From: JBCBSS01 sp039819065 | Lineage (GTDB): Bacteria; Bacteroidota; Bacteroidia; Cytophagales; Cyclobacteriaceae | Assembly: GCA_039819065.1 (NCBI GenBank) | Contig: JBCBSS010000164.1 | Location: forward strand, 1 to 16,824 | Direction: 5' to 3' | DNA: 16,824 nucleotides | Part shown: in pieces, positions 7,840 to 15,269 of the stretch | Layout: each line of letters starts with the position of its first letter | Position numbering within the stretch: position 1 is the first letter of the stretch | Notes under the pieces: generated by a model | What the model saw: only the letters and a program-made list of their open reading frames with translations | The model's database searches: none | Told to the model about the DNA's origin: nothing | Position numbers and translations under genes: made by a program

Positions 7840-8448
7840 TTAATTCTCCCTGCCTCCAAGCACATACCCAACGCCGAATCCTACACCAAAGTTAGAACCG
7901 AAGAAATCTTCGCCGGTTGACTCTTTCATACTCACTTGTAAGTCGAAAAGGAAATTATTGTGAATGTAGTGCGCACCTATCCCACCACCTACTTCATTGA
8001 AAATGATATTATCTTTTAAGGTAAGGGTTTGGTTATCAATCGTCTCCTCCACTTCAATCCCTAAATTATATCGCCCAAAAGTGAAGAACGGATAGAATTG
8101 TATGTCCTTATTAGCATTTAATTTATACCCTACCATGAAGTTAAACTCGCTCGCTTTCCTTCTGGCGATGGCACTCATATCCTCAGAGATCAAACTCTCT
8201 CCTTCTGTGTTGAAGTGCTTCAATAAAGATCCTTGAAATAAGAATCGCTTTGATTCCATATTGATCGAAGGGCCAACTCCGATAGAATTGATTTGTGCCA
8301 CATCATTAATGGTACCCTGAAAGGTATTTTTTTGGTTGAGTTTCATCGATGTACTGGAAACCCTAACCGATGGTATGAACTGGGCATAGCTATTGGAAAT
8401 AGTTACCAGCAGTATTAATAGTCCGATAAGTAATGATTGTCTTTTCAT
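7840..8448 (-). CDS. outer-membrane beta-barrel protein, porin-like family
   Basis: The product is 202 aa. I chose the ATG at 8448 rather than an upstream start at 8499 because it begins with a clean Sec signal peptide: MKRQS, a hydrophobic core ILLVTI, and cleavage after SNSYA at residue 22. The mature part alternates hydrophobic and polar residues with glycine and aromatic turns (FMVGYKLNANKDIQFYPFF, GGIGAHYIHNN, FGVGFGVGYVLGG), as in small eight-stranded barrels of the OmpW or PF13505-like group. It probably sits in the outer membrane. No specific function can be assigned. It is convergent with speA across the REPIN and stands 155 bp downstream of the HAD gene on the same strand, so it probably has its own promoter. 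Confidence 0.7.
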   Translation of the reverse strand: MKRQSLLIGLLILLVTISNSYAQFIPSVRVSSTSMKLNQKNTFQGTINDVAQINSIGVGPSINMESKRFLFQGSLLKHFNTEGESLISEDMSAIARRKASEFNFMVGYKLNANKDIQFYPFFTFGRYNLGIEVEETIDNQTLTLKDNIIFNEVGGGIGAHYIHNNFLFDLQVSMKESTGEDFFGSNFGVGFGVGYVLGGREN

Positions 8449-8603
8449 GTCTCGCTTATTTAAGGTTAAGAGTGAAAATTTATGACGAGACTTAGACAAA
8501 GAGGGTGCCAGTATTCATTTTCTTTGAGTACACCCCTGAAAATACCGGGATTCAGTTAGATGAAATCAGGCATATAACTAACTGATTATCAATACTTAGC
8601 TAA

Positions 8604-9110
8604 TTAGGGAAGAATAATTTCAGTGGCGGTGAGCAAATTTTCAGATTCGAAATCTGCTATTGAAGGTGGATCATATTCACCAACCTGAATGGTTTTAAGA
8701 CCAACCTTTTTTGCGGGTATAATGTCCCTCTCCTTGTCGCCGATCATCCACGAGTTAGCCACATCAGTTTCGAATTTAGCCATCGCCTTTTCGAACATCA
8801 ATGAGTCTGGTTTTCGGGTCAAAGATTCTGTTGTGATAGGGTGATAGGGGCTGTAGTAGATGTGATCAATGATGTGCCCACATCGTTCTTGCAGGTATTG
8901 ATGGCACGTGTTCATTTGCTCCCTGGTATAAACTCCTTTGGCTATTCCGGATTGGTTGGTAATAACGACAAGGAAATACCCCGCATCTTTCAACTTACGC
9001 AGCCCTTCGATAGCGCCATCAAGTATAATAAAGTGATCAAGGTCATAAGCGTAGTTCACGCGATCCTTATTCAATACACCATCACGATCCAGAAAAATAC
9101 ATTTGTTCAT
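8604..9110 (-). CDS. HAD-IIIA phosphatase, GmhB/histidinol-phosphatase-like, without zinc cysteines
   Basis: The product is 168 aa. HAD catalytic motifs are complete: FLDRDGVLN with nucleophile Asp8 and acid Asp10, VVITNQSGIAKG (motif II, Thr51), RKP with Lys100 (motif III) and MIGDKERDI (motif IV, Asp125 and Asp129). The order and length match D-glycero-D-manno-heptose 1,7-bisphosphate phosphatase (GmhB) and the HisB N-terminal phosphatase. In those enzymes, Cys residues after IYYCPHHP and before RKP bind zinc. Here that stretch is IYYSPYHPITTESLTRKP with no cysteine, so the metal site is lost and the substrate may differ. It is read divergently from the glycosyltransferase gene, with which it might share a surface-glycan role. 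I leave the symbol empty because the substrate is uncertain. Confidence 0.8.
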   Translation of the reverse strand: MNKCIFLDRDGVLNKDRVNYAYDLDHFIILDGAIEGLRKLKDAGYFLVVITNQSGIAKGVYTREQMNTCHQYLQERCGHIIDHIYYSPYHPITTESLTRKPDSLMFEKAMAKFETDVANSWMIGDKERDIIPAKKVGLKTIQVGEYDPPSIADFESENLLTATEIILP

Positions 9111-9132
9111 ACCAACAACTTTACGTAAGCCG

Positions 9133-9140
9133 CAAAGCTA
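9133..9140 (-). promoter_or_regulatory. candidate -7 box for the HAD phosphatase gene
   Basis: On the minus strand this reads TAGCTTTG, matching TAnnTTTG, 23-30 nt upstream of the ATG at 9110. No properly spaced -33 element was found. The 132-bp divergent spacer also has a match facing the other way, so the support is modest. Confidence 0.3.
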
Positions 9141-9153
9141 TTGAACTCACAAA

Positions 9154-9161
9154 TATTTTTG
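9154..9161 (+). promoter_or_regulatory. candidate -7 box for the glycosyltransferase gene
   Basis: The plus strand reads TATTTTTG, matching TAnnTTTG, about 81 nt before the ATG at 9243. No clear -33 box lies at the standard distance. It is one of two back-to-back matches in this divergent spacer. Confidence 0.3.
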
Positions 9162-9242
9162 ATGCCCGCTGTATAAAAAGTCCTATATCTATTCAGGGAT
9201 TTTATTAGATTAGGGGTTTAACAATTTCTTAACATTGGACTG

Positions 9243-10034
9243 ATGAATGACAGCCTGGTCATAGTACCGACTTACAATGAAAAAGAGAATATTGAGTCTA
9301 TTATCAAGGCGATCTTCACCCTATCCAAACCTTTTGACATCCTAATAGTAGATGACAACTCACCTGATGGCACCGGGGAAATTGTAAAAAATCTAAGGGA
9401 CGAACTTTGTGGGCTTGAAAACGATATCGGAAAAGATATTCATATCATTGAGCGAGAAGGCAAACTCGGTCTCGGCACCGCTTATATCTGCGGTTTCAAA
9501 TTCGCACTAGAGAAAGGCTACGATTACATCTTTGAGATGGACGCTGATTTCTCACATGACCCTAAGGATTTAATTAAACTGTACCATGCTTGCTCGGAAG
9601 AGGGAAGCGATATGGCTATCGGATCACGATATGTGACTGGGGTAAACGTAGTAAACTGGCCTATGGGGCGGGTAGTCATGTCCTATTTCGCCAGTATTTT
9701 CGTGACTTTCATTACTGGCATTCCCATTAAAGACACCACTGCAGGATTCGTTTGCTTTAGAAGGAAAGTACTCGAAACTATCAACTTAGATAAGATCAAG
9801 TTTATCGGTTACGCCTTCCAGATAGAAATGAAATTCTTAGCCTGGAAATTTGGCTTCAATATTAATGAAGTTCCCATCATATTCACAGACAGGACAAAAG
9901 GCGAATCCAAAATGTCCATTGGCATCTTTAAGGAAGCCTTCTTCGGGGTAATACAGATGAAGATCAATAGCTGGTTCCGCAAGCATCACCGCGCCTTAGT
10001 CGAAGCGGATGGACTTGATCGGGTCAATGCGTGA
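9243..10034 (+). CDS. polyprenol monophosphomannose synthase-like GT2 glycosyltransferase
   Basis: The product is 263 aa, a GT-A fold family 2 enzyme of the dolichol/polyprenol-phosphate mannose synthase type. It transfers a sugar from an NDP donor to polyprenyl phosphate at the cytoplasmic membrane face. Motifs are VPTYNEKENI (8-17), ILIVDDNSPDGTGEIV (33-48), REGKLGLGTAYICGF (71-85), the metal-binding FEMDADFSHDP (97-107), GSRY and TKGESKM. No C-terminal membrane helices are obvious, so it belongs to the short, peripheral Dpm1-like class. Bacteroidota copies are usually annotated as polyprenol monophosphomannose synthase, but sugar specificity is not visible. The last 39 bp overlap the 3' end of the permease gene on the other strand, so both C-termini share the same DNA. 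Confidence 0.87.
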   Translation: MNDSLVIVPTYNEKENIESIIKAIFTLSKPFDILIVDDNSPDGTGEIVKNLRDELCGLENDIGKDIHIIEREGKLGLGTAYICGFKFALEKGYDYIFEMDADFSHDPKDLIKLYHACSEEGSDMAIGSRYVTGVNVVNWPMGRVVMSYFASIFVTFITGIPIKDTTAGFVCFRRKVLETINLDKIKFIGYAFQIEMKFLAWKFGFNINEVPIIFTDRTKGESKMSIGIFKEAFFGVIQMKINSWFRKHHRALVEADGLDRVNA

Positions 10035-11216
10035 AATGACCAGCGTTGGCAGAATAAGAATAACGTAGATAACAATCAAAGTAAGCACGTTCAACCCTAT
10101 TATGATATCCCAATTCCAACTGATCGGTACATGGCTCATGTAGTAGTCCTTCGGGTCAAGCGGTATTATATGGAAGAAATATTGAAGCGCGGAAATGCCT
10201 AAACCGATGCCATTTCCCCACAGCAGCCCTTTACCAATCAGTCTCAATCCGCTGTAGTTAAAGATATTCCGTATCAGGCCATTGGTTCCTCCTAAAGCTT
10301 TGACTACACCAATCATGTGCGTTCTTTCTATGATGAGAATCAAGGTGATAGAAACCATATTGAGGCATATCACGAAAAGGATGATTACCAGAATAAGATT
10401 GACTTGATTACTGATGAGGTTGAGCCATTCGAATACCTGCAGGTACTTATCACTCACTTTCTCCACGAAAAGATCATAGTTGAGCATGTCTTCCAAAGCA
10501 TCTTCAGCCTGATCTACCTTATCAATATCCTTGACAAACACTTCCATTCCCCCGGCAAGGGTATCTGCCCAGTTATTGAGGCGACGAATAAGATCGATAT
10601 CCCCAACTATGAATTTATCATCGTAGTACTCTGAAAGATTGGTTTCGTATATCCCTTTCACATTGAGACGACGTACCCTGGGAGGGTTTTGGAAGAAATG
10701 CACCGTGACCCGGTCTCCTACGCCCAACTGAAGTTTATCTGCTATGATTTTACTCAATAGAACGTCTTTGGAATAGGTAGAATCATTAAAATCGATAAAC
10801 TCCCCTTCTATGATGCTCTCTCCAAAAACAGATGGGTTATAGCTGCTGCCGATACCTTTGAACACTATTCCGAGCACCTCCTTCTTGGTCTTGATCAGTC
10901 CGGCTTTGTGGCTGTATTCCTGCACATGCTCAACATAATCATACGCCTCGTGATTGGTATAAAGCTCATTATTCAAGGAAATGGGTTCTTCCTCAAAGGA
11001 ATTATTCAAGGTGTACTTGGTCACATGCAGGTGAGCACTAAAGTTGTATATTTTTTCTTTGACCGTTTTCTGAAAGCCTTTTAGAATGGCAAAAGAAAGG
11101 ATCATGGTCGCCAAACCAATCGCAGTACTTCCTATCGCCATCTTGTAGATGGAGGAAGAAAAAAGGCTACCACGGGCTTTGGAAATGCGATTAGATATAA
11201 AATATGGAAAGTTCAA
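9996..11216 (-). CDS. FtsX-family ABC transporter permease, LolC/LolE-like
   Basis: The product is 406 aa. The architecture is one N-terminal membrane helix (about 26-49, MAIGSTAIGLATMILSF), a large periplasmic MacB-type domain, then three C-terminal helices of the FtsX domain (INLILVIILFVICLNMVSI onward), ending RIDPIKSIRFD. This is the LolC/E layout, in which the permease pairs with an ATPase to move lipoproteins off the inner membrane. No ATPase gene is adjacent. The start appears to be TTG at 11216: no ATG is in frame between the upstream stop and the conserved N-terminus MNFPYFISNRISKARG, which matches remembered homologues beginning MNLPFFIA. It overlaps the glycosyltransferase gene tail to tail by 39 bp and is divergent from the namZ-like gene over a 217-bp spacer with no recognisable box. 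Confidence 0.85.
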   Translation of the reverse strand: MNFPYFISNRISKARGSLFSSSIYKMAIGSTAIGLATMILSFAILKGFQKTVKEKIYNFSAHLHVTKYTLNNSFEEEPISLNNELYTNHEAYDYVEHVQEYSHKAGLIKTKKEVLGIVFKGIGSSYNPSVFGESIIEGEFIDFNDSTYSKDVLLSKIIADKLQLGVGDRVTVHFFQNPPRVRRLNVKGIYETNLSEYYDDKFIVGDIDLIRRLNNWADTLAGGMEVFVKDIDKVDQAEDALEDMLNYDLFVEKVSDKYLQVFEWLNLISNQVNLILVIILFVICLNMVSITLILIIERTHMIGVVKALGGTNGLIRNIFNYSGLRLIGKGLLWGNGIGLGISALQYFFHIIPLDPKDYYMSHVPISWNWDIIIGLNVLTLIVIYVILILPTLVISRIDPIKSIRFD

Positions 11217-11433
11217 TCCGCTTCTTTTTCTTTCGAAGCGGAAAAATAAAGAATCCTAAGCCTTTAATCCAACATAGTGATGGTTATGCGATTAAAATAC
11301 TAACCCAATAAACTTGGGATTGATGTTCTCATGGATACAATGATGATTAAGTTGGCCTGAAAACATAAATCAACGTTAATTTCCGATTGAATAAGATTTA
11401 TATTAGCGGGAAAACGCGGAATTGAAACTGCTT

Positions 11434-12615
11434 ATGAACATCAAGCCTCTTATTCTATTAGCCGCCATTCTTTTGTCCTGCCAGGACACTTCGGGTGAAA
11501 GAGAATCCAATCCAATCGAAAAGTCTATCGTTGTCGGTGCAGAACGCATGGATCTCTATTTAACCGATCTAAAGGATAAGCGTATTGCCTTAGTAGTTAA
11601 CCAAACTTCTATGGTGAAGGACGTTCATCTGGTCGATACTCTGCTTAGCCGAGGTATTGATATTGTGAAAGTATTCTCGCCAGAGCATGGATTCAGGGGC
11701 ACGGCAGATGCTGGAGAGGCAGTCTCTTCCGGGATTGATCCAACTACAAAGCTTCCTTTGGTTTCGCTTTATGGGAAAAATAAGAAACCCACGGCAGAGC
11801 AGCTTAGTGATGTGGATGTGGTGATATTCGATATTCAGGATGTAGGCACAAGATTCTACACATATATCAGCACCATGCATTATGTGATGGAAACTTGTGC
11901 TGAGCAGGACAAATCAGTCATTGTATTGGATAGGCCAAATCCTAACGGCATGTATGTTGATGGGCCGGTGCTAGAACCCGAGCACAGTTCGTTCGTGGGT
12001 TTGCATCCTATTCCTATTGTGCATGGCCTTACTGTGGGGGAATTAGCCAAGATGATCAATGGAGAAGGCTGGTTAAAGGATGGGTTAACGTGTCAACTAA
12101 AAGTGATCGAAAATGAGCATTACAATCATTCTAGTGAGTATAGCCTTCCCATCAAGCCCTCTCCTAACCTACCGAATGATGAGGCCATAGCGCTTTACCC
12201 ATCTTTGTGTCTTTTCGAAGGCACCATTGTAAGTGTAGGGCGAGGTACTCCTCACCCTTTCCAGGTTATTGGGCATCCCACCAGGGGATTAGGGGCATAT
12301 ACCTTTAAGCCCGCATCCAACGCAGGTGCTTCGCGCCCTAAATATGAGTCAGAACTTTGCTATGGCAAATCGTTTGTTAAATCGAAGATAAAACGTGAGT
12401 TAAACCTCGGATACCTGATCAATTCTTATAAACTACTCAGTAAGAATGGTGATTTCTTCAATAACTATTTCGTGAAACTGGCTGGTACGTCAGACTTGAG
12501 GAAGCAAATAGAATCCGGGGTGAGCGAGCCCGACATTAGGGAGTCTTGGCAAGGAAAGCTGACACAATATAAGACCATTAGAAAAAAGTATTTACTGTAT
12601 CCTGATTTTGAATAG
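11434..12615 (+). CDS. namZ: NamZ/DUF1343 exo-beta-N-acetylmuramidase, lipoprotein
   Basis: The product is 393 aa from the ATG at 11434. An in-frame TTG four codons earlier is less likely. MNIKPLILLAAILLSC is a lipoprotein signal with lipobox LLSC and lipidated Cys16, so the enzyme is probably anchored in the cell envelope. The body is a DUF1343 domain: ALVVNQTS, KVFSPEHGFRG (79-89, Glu84 a candidate catalytic residue), FDIQDVGTRFYTYI, VLDRPNPNG, IPIVHGLTVGELA and LFEGTIVSVGRGTPHPFQ. Characterised members release terminal MurNAc from peptidoglycan fragments, so a cell-wall recycling role is likely. It is the first gene of a tight run: nth starts 3 bp after its stop. Length is normal and nothing appears broken. 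Confidence 0.87.
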   Translation: MNIKPLILLAAILLSCQDTSGERESNPIEKSIVVGAERMDLYLTDLKDKRIALVVNQTSMVKDVHLVDTLLSRGIDIVKVFSPEHGFRGTADAGEAVSSGIDPTTKLPLVSLYGKNKKPTAEQLSDVDVVIFDIQDVGTRFYTYISTMHYVMETCAEQDKSVIVLDRPNPNGMYVDGPVLEPEHSSFVGLHPIPIVHGLTVGELAKMINGEGWLKDGLTCQLKVIENEHYNHSSEYSLPIKPSPNLPNDEAIALYPSLCLFEGTIVSVGRGTPHPFQVIGHPTRGLGAYTFKPASNAGASRPKYESELCYGKSFVKSKIKRELNLGYLINSYKLLSKNGDFFNNYFVKLAGTSDLRKQIESGVSEPDIRESWQGKLTQYKTIRKKYLLYPDFE

Positions 12616-12618
12616 TAA

Positions 12619-13287
12619 ATGGCAACAGAGGAAAAGAAGATCACAAAAGCAGAAAAGGTAGCTGAGATCACAAGAATATTGGAAGAGCTGTATCCGGAGG
12701 TACCGGTACCGTTAGACCATAAAGATCCTTATACATTATTAGTGGCCGTATTGCTATCGGCACAATGTACGGACGAACGCGTCAATAAAATCACACCCAA
12801 GCTCTTTACTCAAGCCGATAATCCTTTCGATATGATCAAAATGACGGTTGACGAAATCGCTGAGATCATCCGTCCTTGTGGGCTAACTCCTATGAAGAGT
12901 AAAGGTATTTATGGGCTTTCTCACATTCTGATCGACAAATATGGTGGAGAAGTGCCTCAGGATATGGAGCTATTAGAAGAGCTTCCTGCTGTGGGTCATA
13001 AAACGGCTTCAGTGGTCATGTCTCAAGCCTTCGGTGTTCCTGCATTCCCGGTAGATACTCATATACATAGACTAGCCTATCGATGGGGTCTTTCTAACGG
13101 TAAGAGTGTAGTGCAAACCGAAAAAGATCTCAAACGCCTGTTCCCCAGAGAAAAATGGAACAGGTTGCATCTTCAGATCATATTCTACGGTAGAGAATAT
13201 AGTCCGGCCAGGGGTATGAGCTTGGAAAAGGACATCATAACGAGGAAATTTGGGCGTAAGAGCGTCATCAAAGAATATGAGAAATAG
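12619..13287 (+). CDS. nth: endonuclease III-type DNA glycosylase lacking the iron-sulfur cluster motif
   Basis: The product is 222 aa. It is a base-excision-repair glycosylase and AP lyase acting on oxidised pyrimidines. The helix-hairpin-helix is ELPAVGHKTASVV (121-133) with the expected catalytic Lys128, followed by the catalytic aspartate in PVDTHIHRLAYRWG (Asp146). The N-terminal LLSAQCTDERVN is also typical. Classical Nth ends with a C-x6-C-x2-C-x5-C [4Fe-4S] motif. Here the equivalent segment is YGREYSPARGMSLEKDI and contains no cysteine. The only cysteines are Cys50 and Cys87. The catalytic residues are intact, so this looks like a natural cluster-less variant, not a broken gene. It sits 3 bp after namZ, and fmt starts 1 bp after its stop. 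Confidence 0.9.
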   Translation: MATEEKKITKAEKVAEITRILEELYPEVPVPLDHKDPYTLLVAVLLSAQCTDERVNKITPKLFTQADNPFDMIKMTVDEIAEIIRPCGLTPMKSKGIYGLSHILIDKYGGEVPQDMELLEELPAVGHKTASVVMSQAFGVPAFPVDTHIHRLAYRWGLSNGKSVVQTEKDLKRLFPREKWNRLHLQIIFYGREYSPARGMSLEKDIITRKFGRKSVIKEYEK

Positions 13288-13288
13288 C

Positions 13289-14224
13289 ATGCAGGACTTG
13301 AGGATCATTTTTATGGGTACGCCGGAATTCGCGGTTGCAAGTTTGGAGATTCTGGTGAAGAACAAATTCAATGTCGTTGCTGTGGTCACAGCGCCTGATA
13401 AGCCCAAGGGGCGTGGTAGGAAACTGGCTACTTCACAGGTCAAGGACTTTGCGGTAGCACATGAAATACCTGTACTCCAACCTACTAACTTAAAGTCTCC
13501 CGAGTTTCTGGAAGACCTCCGAAGCTACAATGCTAATCTTCAAGTAGTGGTAGCTTTCAGAATGTTACCTGTGGCGGTCTGGGATATGCCAGCCATTGGC
13601 ACCTTCAACTTGCATGGCTCCTTACTCCCGCAATATCGCGGAGCGGCACCTATTAATTGGGCCATCATCAACGGGGAAAAAGAAACGGGCGTGACCACTT
13701 TCTTCCTTAAGCATGAAATTGATACCGGCAGCATCATCTTCCAGGACAAGGAGCACATCCATGACGATGATAATGTGGGCACGCTCTATAATCGATTGAT
13801 GCAAAAAGGAGCCGAATTGGTGCTCAAAACCGTTCAGGCTATAGACGATGGCAACTATCCTGTGGTACCTCAGGAAGAGCCTGAAGTGATGCACCATGCA
13901 CCTAAGATATTTAAAGAAACCTGCGAGATTGATTGGCATCAGCCCGCTAAAAAAGTGAGGGATTTTATACGTGGCCTTGCTCCATTTCCTGGGGCGTGGA
14001 CTACTATTGAAGGGAAAGTATTCAAAATCTACCGGGCTGAATTCGCGGAGGGTGACCACCCACAACTTAATCCTGGAGAATACTACACAGATGCCAAGAA
14101 GTTCTTGCATATGAAAACGGCTGACGGCATGCTAGCGATGGAAGAAATCCAGATGGAAGGCAAAAAGCGCTGGACGATCATCGACTATCTATGCGGGGAT
14201 CAGCTATTGAAGGCGACAGTATGA
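13289..14224 (+). CDS. fmt: methionyl-tRNA formyltransferase
   Basis: The product is 311 aa. It formylates initiator Met-tRNA using 10-formyl-tetrahydrofolate. The N-terminal formyltransferase domain begins LRIIFMGTPEFAVASL. The catalytic signature is FNLHGSLLPQYRGAAPINWAI with Asn107 and His109, plus Asp145 in HEIDTGSI. A C-terminal OB-like domain follows (WTTIEGKVFKIYRAE). I chose the ATG at 13289, one base after the nth stop, because Fmt proteins usually begin just before LRIIFMGTPEF; upstream TTG 13250 and ATG 13277 are in frame but less likely. Its stop overlaps the next start as ATGA. A diverged second copy of its last 21 codons lies 678 bp further on at 14837-14902. Confidence 0.95.
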   Translation: MQDLRIIFMGTPEFAVASLEILVKNKFNVVAVVTAPDKPKGRGRKLATSQVKDFAVAHEIPVLQPTNLKSPEFLEDLRSYNANLQVVVAFRMLPVAVWDMPAIGTFNLHGSLLPQYRGAAPINWAIINGEKETGVTTFFLKHEIDTGSIIFQDKEHIHDDDNVGTLYNRLMQKGAELVLKTVQAIDDGNYPVVPQEEPEVMHHAPKIFKETCEIDWHQPAKKVRDFIRGLAPFPGAWTTIEGKVFKIYRAEFAEGDHPQLNPGEYYTDAKKFLHMKTADGMLAMEEIQMEGKKRWTIIDYLCGDQLLKATV

Positions 14225-14757
14225 AGAATTTGAGGTTTAAGATCATTCTGGCAGCGCTCAGTTTTTTCGTTTTTTTCTTCATTAGCATCTTTTTGTATCC
14301 TCATTTTCTCATGATTTCACACTATCAACTTGATCTTGAGAAAATAAATATAGTTACGACTTTTAGTACGCTTACTGATTCATTTGGTCAAAGGGATCAG
14401 TTTAGTTTCGCCATAGCCATTCTACCAATTTTGTTCTACACCTGTTTTCTAATTGTTCGCCCTTGTAACCTCAAACAAAGAGTCTGGATAGTATCAACAA
14501 CACTCTTTTCAGGAGTGATCTTTTGGCAATTAAAAGTATTATGGGCGTATTTACTGATCAGGAAAATAGATTATTCATACCGGTCTTCAGAGGTGAAACC
14601 AGAGATCAGTTTAGATCAATTTCAGTTTTCGCTGTTCTTATTAATTGGATTGTTTACTGGCGCAATAATCAATACTGTTGTGTTCCGCTTAAAGAATTTC
14701 AAAACAGCTAAAAAACGAGTTGACATTGATGATGTGATAGACAGCGAGTTACGGTGA
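14221..14757 (+). CDS. four-helix membrane protein of unknown function
   Basis: The product is 178 aa. I do not recognise a family. The ATG at 14221 overlaps the fmt stop (ATGA), which suggests translational coupling and supports this start over an upstream in-frame one. Four hydrophobic helices are visible at about residues 8-33 (very Phe-rich), 61-79, 88-113 and 135-156. They are followed by a basic stretch RLKNFKTAKKR and an acidic tail DIDDVIDSELR. It is AT-richer and Phe/Ile-richer than fmt. A degenerate copy of its first codons, preceded by a copy of the fmt tail, occurs at 14899-14952, so this gene is bracketed by a direct repeat and may be a late addition to the namZ-nth-fmt run. Confidence 0.65.
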   Translation: MKNLRFKIILAALSFFVFFFISIFLYPHFLMISHYQLDLEKINIVTTFSTLTDSFGQRDQFSFAIAILPILFYTCFLIVRPCNLKQRVWIVSTTLFSGVIFWQLKVLWAYLLIRKIDYSYRSSEVKPEISLDQFQFSLFLLIGLFTGAIINTVVFRLKNFKTAKKRVDIDDVIDSELR

Positions 14758-14836
14758 AGCCGGATGTTTCCATCCTTGGGTCTGGATTAATTAATGTTAA
14801 GTGTCAGGTCAAAAGACTTAGTTATACCCTATCTGA

Positions 14837-14952
14837 CGTAAAAATCACTGGGTAATTATCCGCTATCTGTTCGGAGATCAGCTATTGAAGCCAACGGTAT
14901 GAAGAACTTGAGCTTTAAGCTATTAAAGATTAGTACAATCACAATAGTCTAA
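14837..14952 (+). pseudogene. remnant duplicate of the fmt 3' end plus start of the downstream membrane gene
   Basis: Read in frame, 14837-14899 gives a tail ending YLFGDQLLKPTV and a TGA. The true fmt tail ends YLCGDQLLKATV. The TGA overlaps an ATG that opens MKNLSFKLLK and stops after 17 codons; the intact gene begins MKNLRFKIIL. By hand count over 84 aligned bases (14158-14241 against 14836-14919) 65 match, about 77 percent, with the ATGA junction preserved. Four of the codon changes in the fmt part are silent. No similarity is apparent upstream of about 14837 or downstream of about 14925. The remnant touches the end of the decayed immunity gene on the other strand, so it marks the boundary of the accessory region. 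Confidence 0.75.
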
Positions 14953-15258
14953 GACTCTATTATCATTGCATCTTCTGATCCCAAAGAATTAATCAGCATC
15001 AAATTCAACTATTTATATGCCTCTTCATCTGTGTTATCATCCAAAGGTAAATTAGTATTGTTGTCAATTAGATAGAGTGGCTCTCCTTAATCCAATTCTT
15101 TGTTTATAACAAGCCTTAATTACACCTTCCCAGTGGTTTTTATAATTTTCTTTCTCCTTTATTGCTTGTTTTAATTTAATTACTGCGTCTTTGTAAAAGT
15201 TGTCTCTGAAAAACCCGCCTAGCGCACTCTTTAGAACTTCTTTACTCGTAAACTCCAT
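14949..15258 (-). pseudogene. decayed putative immunity gene (frameshift plus nonsense codon)
   Basis: The ATG at 15258 opens a frame reading MEFTSKEVLKSALGGFF..., NYKNHWEGVIKACYKQRIGL. It drifts into RRATLSN and a stop at 15064. Switching frame by one base near 15083-15095 continues as GEPLYLIDNNTNLPLDD, NTDEEAYK, then TAG at 15009-15011 where TGG (Trp) would fit, then LNLMLINSLGSEDAMIIES and a stop at 14949-14951. The joined product would be about 103 aa. The size, acidic C-terminal half and position right after an orphan toxin C-terminal stub suggest an immunity protein. I cannot name the family. The reading comes from joining frames by eye, and a single-base sequencing error could explain the shift but not the TAG as well. 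Confidence 0.6.
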
Positions 15259-15269
15259 TGTCCATTTTT

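Noticed and set aside
7714..7920. Plus-strand open frame of 68 codons downstream of speA
   Set aside because: It begins inside the REPIN spacer, runs through the right REP arm, and its 3' part is antisense to the outer-membrane protein gene. No family-like content.
8553..8584. Inverted repeat CAGTTAG...CTAACTG between the HAD and outer-membrane protein genes
   Set aside because: Seven-base arms with an 18-base loop and no T-run. Too weak to call a terminator.
13250..13288. Longer fmt start at TTG 13250 or ATG 13277
   Set aside because: These would add residues before the conserved LRIIFMGTPEF start and overlap nth. ATG 13289 fits the family better.
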